Notes: a model not told the origin generated them from the letters alone. 64,000 nt of DNA from Fibrivirga algicola (GCF_011742925.1 NZ_WAEL01000002.1:310001-374000); one strand, 5' to 3'; counted from the first letter of the stretch, positions 45,588 to 55,626 are shown. Program-made: numbers and translations.

Positions 45588-46688
45588 TTACTGCATTAGC
45601 TTAATGAAATCATCGAACAGATAGCGCGAATCGTGCGGTCCGGGCGATGCTTCGGGGTGGTACTGCACCGAGAAAGCAGGCTTATCCTTACGGCGAATGC
45701 CCTCGATTGTCTGGTCATTCAGATTAATGTGCGTCACCTCCACATTAGCATGGTCCATAACTTCGTCACCTTTTACGGCAAATCCGTGGTTCTGCGAAGT
45801 CACTTCACACAATCCGGTAATCAGGTTCTTTACCGGGTGATTTAAGCCACGGTGGCCATTGTGCATCTTGTAGGTTCCAATACCACTGGCAAGTGACAAA
45901 ATCTGGTGGCCCAAGCAAATACCAAACAACGGCTTTTCGGTATCCAACGCTTGTTTTACGGTCTCCACTGCATAGGGCATTGCCGCAGGGTCACCGGGAC
46001 CATTCGAGATAAAGAACCCGTCTGGATTGAACGCGTGTAGATCAGCAAACGATGTTTTAGCCGGGAATACTTTGCAGTAGGCACCCCGGTCAGCCAGACT
46101 CTGAATGATACTTTTCTTTACACCCAGATCAAGTACGGCCACTCTAAACCGTGAATCCTGCTCGCCGAGCTCATAGGTAGCCTGTGTAGACACCTCCGAC
46201 GACAGTTCCAGTCCTTCCATATCAGGTACGTTCGACAGTTCGGCGAAGAGCACTTCAGGATCTAGAATGACAGACGAAATAATGCAGTTCATTACGCCTT
46301 TGTCTCGGATATACCGGACTAACTGCCGGGTATCGATACCGTGGATTCCGACGATATTAGCCTGCTCAAAATACTGTTGCAGCGAACCATCGGCCAAGTG
46401 GCGTGAATAAGTCGGAGAAAAGAAGTTACACACCATTCCCCGAATTTTCACTCCTGCCGATTCTTCCTCGGCACCTAATTGGATACCGTAGTTGCCAATA
46501 TGCGATGTTGTATTAACGATAACCTGACCGAAATACGAGGGGTCGGTATAAATTTCCTGATAACCGGTCATGCCGGTATTAAAGCAAATTTCACCGCCAG
46601 CCGTGCCGATTTTTCCGAGTGCAAAGCCTTTGAAAACAGTACCATCCTGCAAAACCAATAACGCTTCGGGTTGTTGTGGGCGTGTCAT
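45588..46688 (-). CDS. carA: carbamoyl-phosphate synthase small subunit
   Basis: 366 residues. Glutaminase subunit that supplies ammonia to CarB for arginine and pyrimidine synthesis. N-terminal domain has F-N-T-G-M-T-G-Y-Q-E-I-Y-T-D-P-S-Y; the amidotransferase triad is C in P-L-F-G-I-C-L-G-H-Q, H in Y-H-P-E-A-S and the following E, complete. It follows the ribosomal operon terminator, and is thus probably a separate transcript; carB is not in the window. Confidence 0.96.
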   Translation of the reverse strand: MTRPQQPEALLVLQDGTVFKGFALGKIGTAGGEICFNTGMTGYQEIYTDPSYFGQVIVNTTSHIGNYGIQLGAEEESAGVKIRGMVCNFFSPTYSRHLADGSLQQYFEQANIVGIHGIDTRQLVRYIRDKGVMNCIISSVILDPEVLFAELSNVPDMEGLELSSEVSTQATYELGEQDSRFRVAVLDLGVKKSIIQSLADRGAYCKVFPAKTSFADLHAFNPDGFFISNGPGDPAAMPYAVETVKQALDTEKPLFGICLGHQILSLASGIGTYKMHNGHRGLNHPVKNLITGLCEVTSQNHGFAVKGDEVMDHANVEVTHINLNDQTIEGIRRKDKPAFSVQYHPEASPGPHDSRYLFDDFIKLMQ

Positions 46689-46712
46689 GAGGGTATAATT
46701 GATGTTTTTGGT

Positions 46713-46747
46713 TAAAAAAAAGGGTTAACCGATGACTGGCTAACCCC
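46713..46747 (-). terminator. terminator at the end of the ribosomal operon
   Basis: GGGTTAGCC and GGTTAACCC form a stem on the minus strand followed by eight T, 27 bases after the rplQ stop. Confidence 0.85.
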
Positions 46748-46773
46748 ATTTCTTTATGACGAGTGACTTCTCA

Positions 46774-47397
46774 CTATTCAGCAGCGGGCTTCGTTTCGTC
46801 GTCCTTCGTTTCGTCAGCAGCTGGTGCTTCATCTGTCGATGTGGCTTCAGCTACAGGAGCTTCTTCTACAACTGCAGCTGGCGCCTCCTCAACCACTTCG
46901 GCCGAAGGAGTTTCGTCAGCAGCAGCTACAGCTACAGGAGCCGCATCAGTTGCACCGGCAGCGCCACGACCTGAACCACCCCGACGGCTACGACGAGTTT
47001 TGGTTGCAGATTGCTCAGCGGCAGCGGCCAGGAGCGTTTCGTTGAAGTCAACTAATTCGATCAAGCAGGTTTCAGCCGCGTCACCTTTCCGGTTCCCCAG
47101 TTTAATGATGCGAGTGTATCCGCCGGGACGAGAAGCGATCTTATCCGACACAACGCCGAACAACTCCTTCATGCCCTCTTTGTGGTTCAGTGACTGGAAG
47201 ACAACCTTACGATTCTGGTTATTGTCTTCTTTGGCACGCGTCAGGATTGGCTCAACGTACTTACGAAGCTCTTTAGCTTTCGCAACAGTGGTCTCGATCC
47301 GCTTGTGCATAATCAGCGAAACGGCCATGTTCGACAGCATTGCGTCGCGGTGCGAATGGGTTCGGCTGAGGTGATTATCTTTTTTACCGTGTCTCAT
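46774..47397 (-). CDS. rplQ: 50S ribosomal protein L17 with acidic tail
   Basis: 207 residues. The first 115 residues are the conserved L17 core (starts [21 protein letters not shown]). After residue about 130 comes a short Arg/Gly patch ([12 protein letters not shown]) and then about 60 residues of Ala, Glu, Pro and Thr, an acidic disordered extension. Such tails occur in Bacteroidota L17. It is the last gene of the operon, with a heptad-type inverted repeat between it and rpoA. Confidence 0.95.
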   Translation of the reverse strand: MRHGKKDNHLSRTHSHRDAMLSNMAVSLIMHKRIETTVAKAKELRKYVEPILTRAKEDNNQNRKVVFQSLNHKEGMKELFGVVSDKIASRPGGYTRIIKLGNRKGDAAETCLIELVDFNETLLAAAAEQSATKTRRSRRGGSGRGAAGATDAAPVAVAAADETPSAEVVEEAPAAVVEEAPVAEATSTDEAPAADETKDDETKPAAE

Positions 47398-47404
47398 TGT
47401 AGTA

Positions 47405-47469
47405 GTTTGTCGTTTGTCGTTCGACGTTCGAAGTGACAAACGTCAAACTTCAAACGGTAAACGTCAAAC
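47405..47469. repeat. heptad inverted array (rplQ-rpoA)
   Basis: Four 7-base units (GTTTGTC twice, then GTTCGAC, GTTCGAA), a 2-base centre, then five units ending AAAC (such as GTCAAAC, TTCAAAC). Pairing between opposite units is imperfect, whereas the GTTTG/CAAAC frame and the 7-base step are kept. It fills the gap between rplQ and rpoA. Confidence 0.85.
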
Positions 47470-47474
47470 TGAGC

Positions 47475-48464
47475 TTATTCTTCGTCTAACCGATATTTCA
47501 CAACGTCCATACCGAACGTCAGACCTTTGTCAGCAACTAGTTGCTCTAATTCCGTCAGCGACTTCTTACCGAAGTTGCGGAACTTCATCATGTCTGAAAT
47601 CTCCAAACGTACCAGATCACCCAGAGTCCGCACTTCGGCTGACTTCAGGCAGTTGTAGGCACGTACAGATAGATCCAGATCAGCCAGTGACGTTTTGAGC
47701 AGTTTGCGCATGTGCAACATCTCCTCATCTACGACATTATCTTCTTCAGGCTTCACCGTATCAAACGTCATTGTCTGATCAGAGAATAGCATGAAGTGCT
47801 GAATCAGGATGTGGGCAGCTCCTTTCAAAGCTTCCTCCGGGTGAATTGAACCGTCAGTCTCAATGTCGAGCACCAACTTTTCATAGTCCGTTTTCTGTTC
47901 TACCCGCGTATTCTCAACGCCGAATTTTACGTTCTTCACTGGGGTGTAGACCGCATCAATCGGAATGTGACCAAACGGAAGTTCAGTAGCACGCGGTTCA
48001 TCTGCAGGCACGTACCCACGACCTTTTTCAACGAAGATTTCCATCTCCAGGTCACGGGTGTTATCGATGTTACAAATGACCAGATCTGGGTTCAACACCT
48101 CGAATGAAGCCGTTGCCTTGCTGATATCACCAGCTTTGAGCACAGACTGACCTTTGATGTTTACCGTGATCTTGTTGTCGACCATGTCGTTAACCTTCTT
48201 AAACCGAACCATTTTCAGATTCAGGATAATTTCGGTTACATCTTCAACAACTCCCTCAATCGAAGAGAACTCATGTAGTACGCCTGGAAACTTGACGCTT
48301 GTGATGGCGTAACCTTCCAGTGACGACAACAGTATGCGGCGTAAAGCATTTCCAATCGTAACGCCATATCCCTTTTCGAGAGGCTTAAACTCAAATACAC
48401 CGTGAAAGTCGTCGGCTTTTTCCATTACGACTTTATCGGGCATTTGGAAAGCTAATATAGACAT
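47475..48464 (-). CDS. rpoA: DNA-directed RNA polymerase alpha subunit
   Basis: 329 residues, standard length. N-terminal dimerisation domain ([24 protein letters not shown]) and a C-terminal domain (about 255-329, with S-V-R-A-Y-N-C-L-K and L-R-N-F-G-K-K-S-type helix) that contacts promoters and activators. Placed in the usual order rpsD, rpoA, rplQ. Confidence 0.98.
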   Translation of the reverse strand: MSILAFQMPDKVVMEKADDFHGVFEFKPLEKGYGVTIGNALRRILLSSLEGYAITSVKFPGVLHEFSSIEGVVEDVTEIILNLKMVRFKKVNDMVDNKITVNIKGQSVLKAGDISKATASFEVLNPDLVICNIDNTRDLEMEIFVEKGRGYVPADEPRATELPFGHIPIDAVYTPVKNVKFGVENTRVEQKTDYEKLVLDIETDGSIHPEEALKGAAHILIQHFMLFSDQTMTFDTVKPEEDNVVDEEMLHMRKLLKTSLADLDLSVRAYNCLKSAEVRTLGDLVRLEISDMMKFRNFGKKSLTELEQLVADKGLTFGMDVVKYRLDEE

Positions 48465-48494
48465 ACCTTTTCGTGGTTAACAGCCTAAAATTAA

Positions 48495-48551
48495 GTTTAC
48501 AGTTGGCTGAAGCAGCTGGCAGATGAAAACTGCCAACTGCTTCAGCCAACT
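48495..48551. repeat. 22-base-arm hairpin (rpoA-rpsD)
   Basis: Arms 48501-48522 and 48530-48551 match over 22 bases with a single exception, around a 7-base loop. On the minus-strand RNA the exception is a G-U pair, so the RNA helix is unbroken. The left side begins with the units GTTTACA, GTTGGCT, in 7-base steps like the other arrays. Confidence 0.8.
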
Positions 48552-48563
48552 GCTACTTATGTA

Positions 48564-49169
48564 TTACTTAGAGTACAATTCAACGATCAATTGCTCGTTG
48601 ACGTTCTCAGGAATTTGATCGCGCTCAGGGTAGCTGATAAAGGTACCAGCTAATTGCTGCTGATCCCACTCCAGCCAGTTGAACCGCTTTGCATTACGAG
48701 CCGACAGGCTGGTTGTAATGGCTTCAAGCGACTTCGATTTCTCACGAACAGCGATAATCTGACCTGGCTTGAGCGAATAAGAAGCGATGTTCACCACTTC
48801 ACCATCAACGGTGATGTGCTTGTGAGCTACCAACTGACGGGCAGCCCGACGAGTTGATGCAATACCCATACGATAAACGGTGTTGTCGAGACGGGCTTCG
48901 CAAAGTTTCAATAGGTTCTCACCAGTGATGCCTTCTTTAACAGCGGCACGGTGGAATAATCCACGGAACTGACGCTCCAGGATACCATAGATATACTTCA
49001 CTTTCTGTTTTGCCTGGAGCTGCTCAGCATATTCTGAGGTCTTACGCTTCCGGCCGCGTCCGTGCATACCGGGCGCATAATTTTTCTTTTGTAAGGCTTT
49101 GACAGGGCCAATGATAGCCTCACCAAACTTACGGGCAATTTTGCCTTTTGGGCCAATATAACGTGCCAT
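48564..49169 (-). CDS. rpsD: 30S ribosomal protein S4
   Basis: 201 residues from the ATG at 49169 ([10 protein letters not shown]). Primary 16S rRNA binder. The S4 RNA-binding domain ([10 protein letters not shown], then K-H-I-T-V-D-G) is in the middle. The longer frame to 49208 is not conserved. No zinc-finger cysteines. Confidence 0.97.
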   Translation of the reverse strand: MARYIGPKGKIARKFGEAIIGPVKALQKKNYAPGMHGRGRKRKTSEYAEQLQAKQKVKYIYGILERQFRGLFHRAAVKEGITGENLLKLCEARLDNTVYRMGIASTRRAARQLVAHKHITVDGEVVNIASYSLKPGQIIAVREKSKSLEAITTSLSARNAKRFNWLEWDQQQLAGTFISYPERDQIPENVNEQLIVELYSK

Positions 49170-49302
49170 TATAAGAAATGAATAATGTGAAAGAGAGATC
49201 AGACACAACCAAATGTCGCCTAACCGTATTCATTGCTGCGGCAATTACCTGACTGTAATAAATACTACTGTGCCAAATGATTGCAATCAACTTTAACCAA
49301 TA

Positions 49303-49698
49303 CTATACGCGCCGACGTTTTGGAGGGCGGCAACCGTTATGGGGCAGCGGGGTAATATCACGGATAGTAGTTACTTCGATACCCGTGTTCTGTACAGTCC
49401 GGATGGCTGATTCACGACCAGCGCCTGGGCCTTTTACAAACACTTCTGCCTTCCGCATACCCAATTCGTGGGCAACCTGAGCGCAGTTCTGTGCAGCAGT
49501 TTGTGCTGCATAAGGAGTATTTTTCTTCGAACCACGGAAGCCCATCTTACCGGCAGATGCCCATGAGATAACCTGACCGTTCATGTTCGTGATCGAAATG
49601 ATGATGTTGTTGAAGGTAGCCCGGATGTGCACCTGACCGACTGATTCAACTACGACGACCCGCTTTTTAGCTTTGTCTTTACGTTTTGCTTGTGCCAT
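49303..49698 (-). CDS. rpsK: 30S ribosomal protein S11
   Basis: 131 residues from the ATG at 49698. Contains F-N-N-I-I-I-S-I-T and the C-terminal [18 protein letters not shown] that is diagnostic of S11. A TTG two codons upstream is less likely. The 133-base gap to rpsD has no gene. Confidence 0.97.
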   Translation of the reverse strand: MAQAKRKDKAKKRVVVVESVGQVHIRATFNNIIISITNMNGQVISWASAGKMGFRGSKKNTPYAAQTAAQNCAQVAHELGMRKAEVFVKGPGAGRESAIRTVQNTGIEVTTIRDITPLPHNGCRPPKRRRV

Positions 49699-49708
49699 TT
49701 TCAAAAAA

Positions 49709-49787
49709 GTTTGACGTTTGATGTTAACAGTTTGACGTTTAAAAACGACGTACCTGAACTTCAGACATCAAACGTTAAACATCAAAC
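49709..49787. repeat. heptad inverted array, 5 + 5 units (rpsK-rpsM)
   Basis: Five 7-base units on the left (GTTTGAC, GTTTGAT, GTTAACA, GTTTGAC, GTTTAAA), a 9-base centre, and five on the right ending in AAC (three of them CAAAC or TAAAC). The units match each other in frame, not as perfect complements. Fills the gap, ending two bases before the rpsM stop. Confidence 0.85.
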
Positions 49788-49789
49788 TA

Positions 49790-50167
49790 TTACTTAGTTG
49801 CTTTCTTCTTGTTGGCAACCGTCTTACGCTTTCCTTTCCGGGTCCGTGAGTTGTTCTTGGTTTTCTGACCACGAACTGGCAGACCTTTCCGGTGACGCAG
49901 ACCACGGTAGCAACCGATGTCCATCAACCGTTTGATGCTGAGTTGCACTTCTGATTTTAGCGCACCTTCAACTTTAAACTCTTCGCTGATAGCGTTACGA
50001 ACGGCTGTTGACTCATCGTCATTCCACTCGCTAACCTTCTTGTTTTCGTCGATACCAGCTTTTGCCAGAATCGTTTTTGCTGCGCTCCGACCGATACCAT
50101 AGATGTACGTCAGCGAAATAGCGCCGCGCTTCTTATCGGGGATATCAACACCTGCAATACGTGCCAT
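49790..50167 (-). CDS. rpsM: 30S ribosomal protein S13
   Basis: 125 residues. Starts [14 protein letters not shown] and ends in the Lys/Arg-rich tail that reaches the P-site t[17 protein letters not shown] is the family signature. Normal length. Confidence 0.98.
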   Translation of the reverse strand: MARIAGVDIPDKKRGAISLTYIYGIGRSAAKTILAKAGIDENKKVSEWNDDESTAVRNAISEEFKVEGALKSEVQLSIKRLMDIGCYRGLRHRKGLPVRGQKTKNNSRTRKGKRKTVANKKKATK

Positions 50168-50171
50168 GTGC

Positions 50172-50288
50172 TTAACCTTGTCTTTGTTTGTAACGGGGAT
50201 TCTTTTTGTTGATCACGTACAGCTTCCCTTTCCGCCGGATCACGATGCAGTCTGCACTTCGCTTTTTAATTGACGCTTTAACCTTCAT
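50172..50288 (-). CDS. rpmJ: 50S ribosomal protein L36
   Basis: 38 residues, very short: starts [20 protein letters not shown] and ends N-P-R-Y-K-Q-R-Q-G. The first cysteine is kept but the usual C-x2-C...C-x-H zinc ligands are mostly replaced, so this is the zinc-free C-minus type. It lies between infA and rpsM as in other bacteria, four bases before rpsM. Confidence 0.95.
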   Translation of the reverse strand: MKVKASIKKRSADCIVIRRKGKLYVINKKNPRYKQRQG

Positions 50289-50302
50289 GGTTGCTTGCCT
50301 GT

Positions 50303-50521
50303 TTACTTGTAACGGTACACAATACGCGCCTTACTCAAATCGTAAGGCGACATCTCCAACTTAACACGGTCACCGGGCAGGATCTTGATGTAGTTCATCC
50401 GCATTTTGCCCGAGATGTGTGCAATTACTTCATGCTTGTTGGCGAGTTCAACCCGAAACATTGCATTTGACAATGCTTCGAGGATCACACCATCTTGTTC
50501 AATCGAATTCTGTTTTGCCAT
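50303..50521 (-). CDS. infA: translation initiation factor IF-1
   Basis: 72 residues from the ATG at 50521, S1-like OB fold: [28 protein letters not shown] and [10 protein letters not shown]. The start is seven bases after the map stop. Confidence 0.97.
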   Translation of the reverse strand: MAKQNSIEQDGVILEALSNAMFRVELANKHEVIAHISGKMRMNYIKILPGDRVKLEMSPYDLSKARIVYRYK

Positions 50522-50528
50522 ATAGACG

Positions 50529-51356
50529 TTAAGCCGCTGCTGCGGCACTCAACTCGATTTCCATACTAGTTCCAGCCGTTACCGCTTCGATGTATTCGAA
50601 TGTAGTGAGTATTTCGACTTTCCCTTTACGAACTGCTACGGTATGTTCAAAGTGCGCCGATGGTTTGCGATCACTGGTACGTATAGTCCACCCATCACGC
50701 TCCTGTACTACACTTTTCTTACCGAAATTAATCATGGGCTCGATAGCGAGGACCATGCCTTCTTTCAGCTTCACACCCTGCCCACGTTTACCGTAGTTAG
50801 GCACCTGCGGTTCTTCATGCAATGACTGTCCAACGCCGTGACCAACCAACTCCCGAACTACCGTGTAGCCAAAGTGCTCTGTGTACGATTGAATTGCATA
50901 GCCAATGTCGCCAATCCGGTTACCATCAATTGCTTTTGCTGCGCCAACATATAATGACTCCTTCGTGCGCATCAATAGCTTACGTGTACCAAGAGCAACA
51001 TCTCCAACTGGGTACGTATAAGCACTGTCGGCGTGGTAGCCATTGCGATAAACCCCGCAATCGACCGAAATTATGTCGCCTTCCTTCAACTCATAGTCGG
51101 TCGGAAAACCGTGTACAACTACTTCGTTAACTGAAATGCACAGTGCCCCGGGAAAACGGGTAGCTGTACCATTATTGAAACCTAGAAACGAGGGAATGCC
51201 CCCGTTATCTTTTATGAACGTCTGAGCAACAATGTCAAGTTCCTTAGTTGTAATCCCCGGGCGAAGTAGCTTGGCTACCTCAGCATGTGTTTTGCCAAGT
51301 ACCTGCCCGTTCTCCCGGATGATCTCAATCTCTTCGTCGCTGCGTAACGTAATCAT
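50529..51356 (-). CDS. map: methionine aminopeptidase, type I
   Basis: 275 residues, removes the N-terminal Met from new proteins. Metal ligands present: Asp in S-V-D-C-G-V and in Y-H-A-D-S-A-Y, His in V-G-H-G-V-G, Glu in A-I-E-P-M and the last Glu in H-F-E-H-T-V-A-V. The C-terminus ends with five alanines, an odd but harmless extension. It lies between secY and infA, as often in Bacteroidota. Confidence 0.96.
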   Translation of the reverse strand: MITLRSDEEIEIIRENGQVLGKTHAEVAKLLRPGITTKELDIVAQTFIKDNGGIPSFLGFNNGTATRFPGALCISVNEVVVHGFPTDYELKEGDIISVDCGVYRNGYHADSAYTYPVGDVALGTRKLLMRTKESLYVGAAKAIDGNRIGDIGYAIQSYTEHFGYTVVRELVGHGVGQSLHEEPQVPNYGKRGQGVKLKEGMVLAIEPMINFGKKSVVQERDGWTIRTSDRKPSAHFEHTVAVRKGKVEILTTFEYIEAVTAGTSMEIELSAAAAA

Positions 51357-51364
51357 ACTTTTTA

Positions 51365-52678
51365 TTAGGCAGGAACGCCCTCTGTACGGCCTTTCACACG
51401 ACCTGACTTCATCAATCCTTCGTACCGGCGCATCAACAGATAGCTTTCAATCTGTTGCAACGTATCCAGCACTACACCAACCATGATCAAAAGAGACGTG
51501 CCACCAAAGAAAGAGGCGAAGCTCGATGTCATGCCTAACTGACTAGCTAGTGAAGGCAGAATAGCAACGATTGCCAGCATAACCGCACCGGGTAAAGTGA
51601 TGTGGTCAAGGACAGTTCCGATGTACTCAGATGTTGATAAACCAGGTTTAACCCCTGGGATGAAACCACCACTGCGCTTCATGTCATCAGAAATCTGCAC
51701 AGGGTTAACAGAGATAGCCGTGTAGAAAAACGTGAAGACAATAATCAGGAACGCAAACAACAAGTTATACTGCCAAGAAGTATAGTCCTGGAACGTATTG
51801 TACAGTGATGCCATTGTCTCACTCTTCTCAGCACCCAGACCAAATGCGAAACCAGGAACAAACATCAGTGCCTGCGCGAAAATAATCGGCATAACACCGG
51901 CTGCATTCAGCTTCAATGGCAGGTACTGCCGCTGACCACCTACTACTTTGTTTCCAACAACTTGCTTAGCGTACTGAATCGGGATTCGACGCACTGCCTG
52001 TGTAAGAAGTACTGCACCCATGATTACGAAGTACAGACCAACCATTTCGATAAAGAAGATGAAGATCTGCGACGTACCCCGTGATAGAGCCTCACCGTAG
52101 ATAGCACCTGGGAGCCGGGAAACAATACCGATCATGATGATCATCGAAATTCCGTTTCCAATTCCTTTATCGGTAATCCGTTCGCCCAGCCACATGCAAA
52201 AGATGGTGCCGGCCGTCAGAATAAATACTGCCGCTACCGTAAACAAGGTCCGATCAATGAAAAGTGCATCGGCGGGAATTGTTGTACGGATGTACGTAAT
52301 CGCTTGAATAGCGGTAACAAAAATTGTTAGTACCCGTGTGATCTGATTCAGCTTTTTACGACCTGACTCACCTTCCTTCTGCATTTTCTGGAAGTAAGGT
52401 AGGGCCAGCGTTAACAGCTGAATGGCGATCGACGCCGAGATGTAGGGCATGATGCCTAGCGCAAAGATGGATGCCTTACTAAAAGCACCACCCAAGAACG
52501 TATCCAACAGGCCTAACAACCCTTGAGGGCGCAGGTTCAAACGGGCCGGATCGACACCGGGGAGCACGATGTGCGTACCCAGCCGGAAGACCGTTATAAA
52601 CAAAAGAGTGTTGAGGATACGTGTCCTCAACTCCTCAATTGAAAAGATATTCTTAATAGTCTCTATGAAACGGTTCAT
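51365..52678 (-). CDS. secY: protein translocase subunit SecY
   Basis: 437 residues with ten predicted helices; the channel subunit of the Sec translocon. Seen: R-I-L-N-T-L-L-F-I-T-V-F-R-L-G at the N-terminus, L-L-G-L-L-D-T-F-L-G-G-A-F plug region, G-I-G-N-G-I-S-M-I-I and V-D-T-L-Q-Q-I-E-S-Y-L-L-M-R-R-Y at the end. Starts 25 bases after the rplO stop. Confidence 0.97.
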   Translation of the reverse strand: MNRFIETIKNIFSIEELRTRILNTLLFITVFRLGTHIVLPGVDPARLNLRPQGLLGLLDTFLGGAFSKASIFALGIMPYISASIAIQLLTLALPYFQKMQKEGESGRKKLNQITRVLTIFVTAIQAITYIRTTIPADALFIDRTLFTVAAVFILTAGTIFCMWLGERITDKGIGNGISMIIMIGIVSRLPGAIYGEALSRGTSQIFIFFIEMVGLYFVIMGAVLLTQAVRRIPIQYAKQVVGNKVVGGQRQYLPLKLNAAGVMPIIFAQALMFVPGFAFGLGAEKSETMASLYNTFQDYTSWQYNLLFAFLIIVFTFFYTAISVNPVQISDDMKRSGGFIPGVKPGLSTSEYIGTVLDHITLPGAVMLAIVAILPSLASQLGMTSSFASFFGGTSLLIMVGVVLDTLQQIESYLLMRRYEGLMKSGRVKGRTEGVPA

Positions 52679-52703
52679 ACAAGTCGTACGCGGCTACCGG
52701 TGG

Positions 52704-53180
52704 TTAAATCGCAGACTCTTTCTTAGCAATCCGCTCGATGACGGTTACTTTGCCACCTGCTTTCTCAATAGCCTCTTTAGCTGATGATGAGAAACCGTGG
52801 GCTGACACTTCCAGGGCTGACGTTACCTCACCACGGCTCAATACCTTGATAAGATCATTCTTGCCAGCTAAACCATGCTCACGCAAAACAGCGAAATCAA
52901 TGGTCGTTACATTGGCAGCAGTTGCCAGTTCCTGTAATGTATCCAGGTTGATAGGTTTGTACTCAACCCGAGTTGGGTTAGTAAAACCAAATTTAGGTAA
53001 GCGACGCTGAAGGGGCATTTGACCACCTTCAAAGTTAAGCTTACGGCTGTAGCCAGAGCGTGATTGAGCACCTTTGTGGCCACGGGTCGATGTTCCGCCC
53101 ATTCCGGAACCTTGACCGCGACCGACTCGCTTGCGCTGCTTAACTGACCCTTTTGCCGGCTTAATGTGACTTAGATTCAT
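52704..53180 (-). CDS. rplO: 50S ribosomal protein L15
   Basis: 158 residues from the ATG at 53180. Gly/Arg-rich N-terminus (R-K-R-V-G-R-G-Q-G-S-G-M-G-G-T-S-T-R-G) that threads into 23S rRNA, then G-F-T-N-P-T-R-V-E-Y. The frame can be extended to 53225 but the extra 15 residues are not conserved. Confidence 0.97.
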   Translation of the reverse strand: MNLSHIKPAKGSVKQRKRVGRGQGSGMGGTSTRGHKGAQSRSGYSRKLNFEGGQMPLQRRLPKFGFTNPTRVEYKPINLDTLQELATAANVTTIDFAVLREHGLAGKNDLIKVLSRGEVTSALEVSAHGFSSSAKEAIEKAGGKVTVIERIAKKESAI

Positions 53181-53208
53181 TGTCAGTTTGAATTTAAAAT
53201 AGGTTGGC

Positions 53209-53391
53209 TTAAGCCAAATGTTCAATAGTGATCAAGTGTTCAACCTTACGGATGACACCAGCAGTTGAGGGATTGTACTCCAACACAATGCTTCGGTTGA
53301 TCTTGCCTAAACCCAGTGACTGGATAGCCAGCTTCTGTGTTTTCGGACGCTTAATGGTGCTGCGCACCTGTGTAATACGTACCTGTGCCAT
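53209..53391 (-). CDS. rpmD: 50S ribosomal protein L30
   Basis: 60 residues: V-R-I-T-Q-V-R-S-T-I-K-R-P, then L-G-L-G-K-I-N-R-S, the bacterial L30 pattern. Twelve bases after rpsE. Confidence 0.96.
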   Translation of the reverse strand: MAQVRITQVRSTIKRPKTQKLAIQSLGLGKINRSIVLEYNPSTAGVIRKVEHLITIEHLA

Positions 53392-53403
53392 GTTTCGTCT
53401 CGA

Positions 53404-53919
53404 TTAACCGTTGAATACTTTCTTCAGTGACACCTGACGCTGGAAGGCAACCTGGTGGGGCAGACGCATCTTGATCAGCGCATCAATCGTAGCTTTTACC
53501 ACGTTGTGCGGGTTAGATGAACCTTTTGACTTTGCCAGTACGTCATGGATACCTGCGCTTTCAAGCACGGCGCGCATGGCACCACCGGCGATAACGCCTG
53601 TACCTGGGGCAGCTGGCTTTACCAATACGAAACCGCCGCCGAAACGACCCTCCATTTCGTGTGGAACAGTGCGCTTCAACAAAGGAACCTGGAACAGGTT
53701 TTTCTTCGCATCTTCAACACCTTTGGTAATAGCATCTGTTACTTCATTTGCCTTACCTAAACCATAGCCTACTACGCCGTTGCCATCACCAACAACTACG
53801 ATGGCCGCAAAACTGAAGCGACGACCACCTTTTACTACTTTGGCTACCCGGTTGATCGCTACTACGCGCTCTTTCAGGTCAGCCTCGTTTACTTTTGACG
53901 GTTTTACGTTAGATACCAT
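53404..53919 (-). CDS. rpsE: 30S ribosomal protein S5
   Basis: 171 residues from the ATG at 53919 (the frame extends to 53952, but that would overlap rplR). Double-stranded RNA-binding fold [20 protein letters not shown] and [14 protein letters not shown], then [13 protein letters not shown]. Confidence 0.97.
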   Translation of the reverse strand: MVSNVKPSKVNEADLKERVVAINRVAKVVKGGRRFSFAAIVVVGDGNGVVGYGLGKANEVTDAITKGVEDAKKNLFQVPLLKRTVPHEMEGRFGGGFVLVKPAAPGTGVIAGGAMRAVLESAGIHDVLAKSKGSSNPHNVVKATIDALIKMRLPHQVAFQRQVSLKKVFNG

Positions 53920-53923
53920 TCTC

Positions 53924-54277
53924 TTAGAAATTGAGGCCACCCTCACGGGCACCGTCAGCCAGGGCTTTCACCTTGCCGTGATACAAATAGCCGTTCCGGT
54001 CAAAAACCACCGACTGTACATTCTGGGCGGCGGCCTTTTCGGCTAACCGCTGACCGACCTTCTTCGCTGTTTCAACTGTGAAACCGCTCACTTCGGTCTT
54101 CAATTCCATTGAAGAAGCAGACACAAGTGTCTTTCCTGCTTCGTCGTCAATGATTTGTGCGTAGATCGCCTTATTAGAGCGAAATACTGATAAACGGGGA
54201 CGCGAAGGCGAACCGGATACTTTCGACCGGATGCCAAACTTGATCCGTTGCCGTCTTGATTGTTTCGTTGCTGCCAT
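53924..54277 (-). CDS. rplR: 50S ribosomal protein L18
   Basis: 117 residues, 5S rRNA binder. [18 protein letters not shown] and [25 protein letters not shown] family blocks. Four bases before rpsE. Confidence 0.97.
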   Translation of the reverse strand: MAATKQSRRQRIKFGIRSKVSGSPSRPRLSVFRSNKAIYAQIIDDEAGKTLVSASSMELKTEVSGFTVETAKKVGQRLAEKAAAQNVQSVVFDRNGYLYHGKVKALADGAREGGLNF

Positions 54278-54307
54278 TGTATTTGATACCGACCAAATGG
54301 GCGCTTA

Positions 54308-54865
54308 TTACTTCTTACTAGCTGATTTACCAGCTTTCCGGCGAACCACTTCACCAACGAAGCGGATACCTTTTCCTTTGTATGGCTCAACCTTACGGAG
54401 TGAGCGAATCTTGGCAGCTACATCGCCGATCAACTGCTTATCAGTTCCTTCCAGGATAACCTTTGGGTTCTGGCCTTTCTCGGTAATTGCCGTTGCTTTA
54501 ATTTCAGCTGGAATCGCAAGGAAGATGTTGTGCGAATAGCCCAGGTTCAACTCCAGAATGTTATTGGCAACTGAGGCTTTGTAACCTACACCGATAATTT
54601 CTAGGTCAATTTTGAAGCCAGTGCTGACACCCACGACCATATTATTCACCAGCGCACGGTAAAGACCGTGAAGGGCCTTGTGCCGCTTTTGCTCAGTTGG
54701 GCGCGTTACCTTTACAACGCCATCTTCCAATGATACCGAAATATCACGGTCGATAGCCTGTGACAGGCTCCCTTTAGGGCCTTTCACCGTTACTACATTC
54801 TCAGCATCTACGGAGACGGTAACGGCTGCAGGCAGTTCAATTTGTTTATTCCCTACGCGTGACAT
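54308..54865 (-). CDS. rplF: 50S ribosomal protein L6
   Basis: 185 residues, two repeated domains. M-S-R-V-G-N-K, V-T-V-K-G-P-K-G, and C-terminal P-Y-K-G-K-G-I-R-F-V-G-E-V-V-R-R-K-A-G-K, all typical. Confidence 0.97.
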   Translation of the reverse strand: MSRVGNKQIELPAAVTVSVDAENVVTVKGPKGSLSQAIDRDISVSLEDGVVKVTRPTEQKRHKALHGLYRALVNNMVVGVSTGFKIDLEIIGVGYKASVANNILELNLGYSHNIFLAIPAEIKATAITEKGQNPKVILEGTDKQLIGDVAAKIRSLRKVEPYKGKGIRFVGEVVRRKAGKSASKK

Positions 54866-54880
54866 AGTGTTTCTTTGGTA

Positions 54881-55279
54881 TTAATAAACGTAACACAACA
54901 CCTCGCCGCCTATGTTAAGCGTCCGGGCTTCTTTGTCCGTCATGACGCCTTTTGACGTCGACACAATGGCGACACCCAGTCCATTCAGAATACGGGGCAG
55001 CGTAGCAGCACCTGTATATTGACGAAGACCCGGACGGCTAACCCGCTGCAAATCAACAATAGCTGACTGTTTTGTAGTCGGGTTGTATTTCAAGGCAATC
55101 TTGATTGTGCCCTGAGGACCAGTCTCATCGAACTTGTAGTTCTGAATGAAACCTTTCTCAAAAAGCACTTTCGTGATTTCTTTTTTAATATTTGATGCAG
55201 GGATTTCCACTACCCGGTGCTTTGCACGGATGGCGTTTCTGACACGGGTCAAAAAATCTGCTATCGGATCTGTATTCAT
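54881..55279 (-). CDS. rpsH: 30S ribosomal protein S8
   Basis: 132 residues. Begins [16 protein letters not shown]; ends [25 protein letters not shown], the S8 signature. In E. coli this protein represses its operon. Confidence 0.97.
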   Translation of the reverse strand: MNTDPIADFLTRVRNAIRAKHRVVEIPASNIKKEITKVLFEKGFIQNYKFDETGPQGTIKIALKYNPTTKQSAIVDLQRVSRPGLRQYTGAATLPRILNGLGVAIVSTSKGVMTDKEARTLNIGGEVLCYVY

Positions 55280-55356
55280 TTCTGCAAGGAGTTACTTGCT
55301 TGCCTGTATCTGAAAAAGGCTTGCAAAAGTACGGAAACTGTTTGAGAAATAAAACC

Positions 55357-55626
55357 TTACCAGCTTGACTTCGTTACACCCGGAATCTTACCGGCGCTTG
55401 CCATCTCGCGGAAGGTTACACGCGAAATACCAAATTTGCGCATGTAGCCACGAGGACGGCCTGTCAATTTGCAACGGTTGTGTAGACGAACCGGTGAGGC
55501 ATTCCGTGGCAGTTTGTCTAAGCCAACGTAGTCGCCAGCCGCTTTAAGCGCAGCCCGTTTTGTCGCATATTTAGCGACTAAACCCTGCCGCTTGCGCTCT
55601 CTTGCTTTGAGTGATTCTTTAGCCAT
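55357..55626 (-). CDS. rpsN: 30S ribosomal protein S14 (zinc-free type)
   Basis: 89 residues, the long form without the four zinc cysteines: [24 protein letters not shown] 77-base gap to rpsH has no gene. Confidence 0.96.
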   Translation of the reverse strand: MAKESLKARERKRQGLVAKYATKRAALKAAGDYVGLDKLPRNASPVRLHNRCKLTGRPRGYMRKFGISRVTFREMASAGKIPGVTKSSW

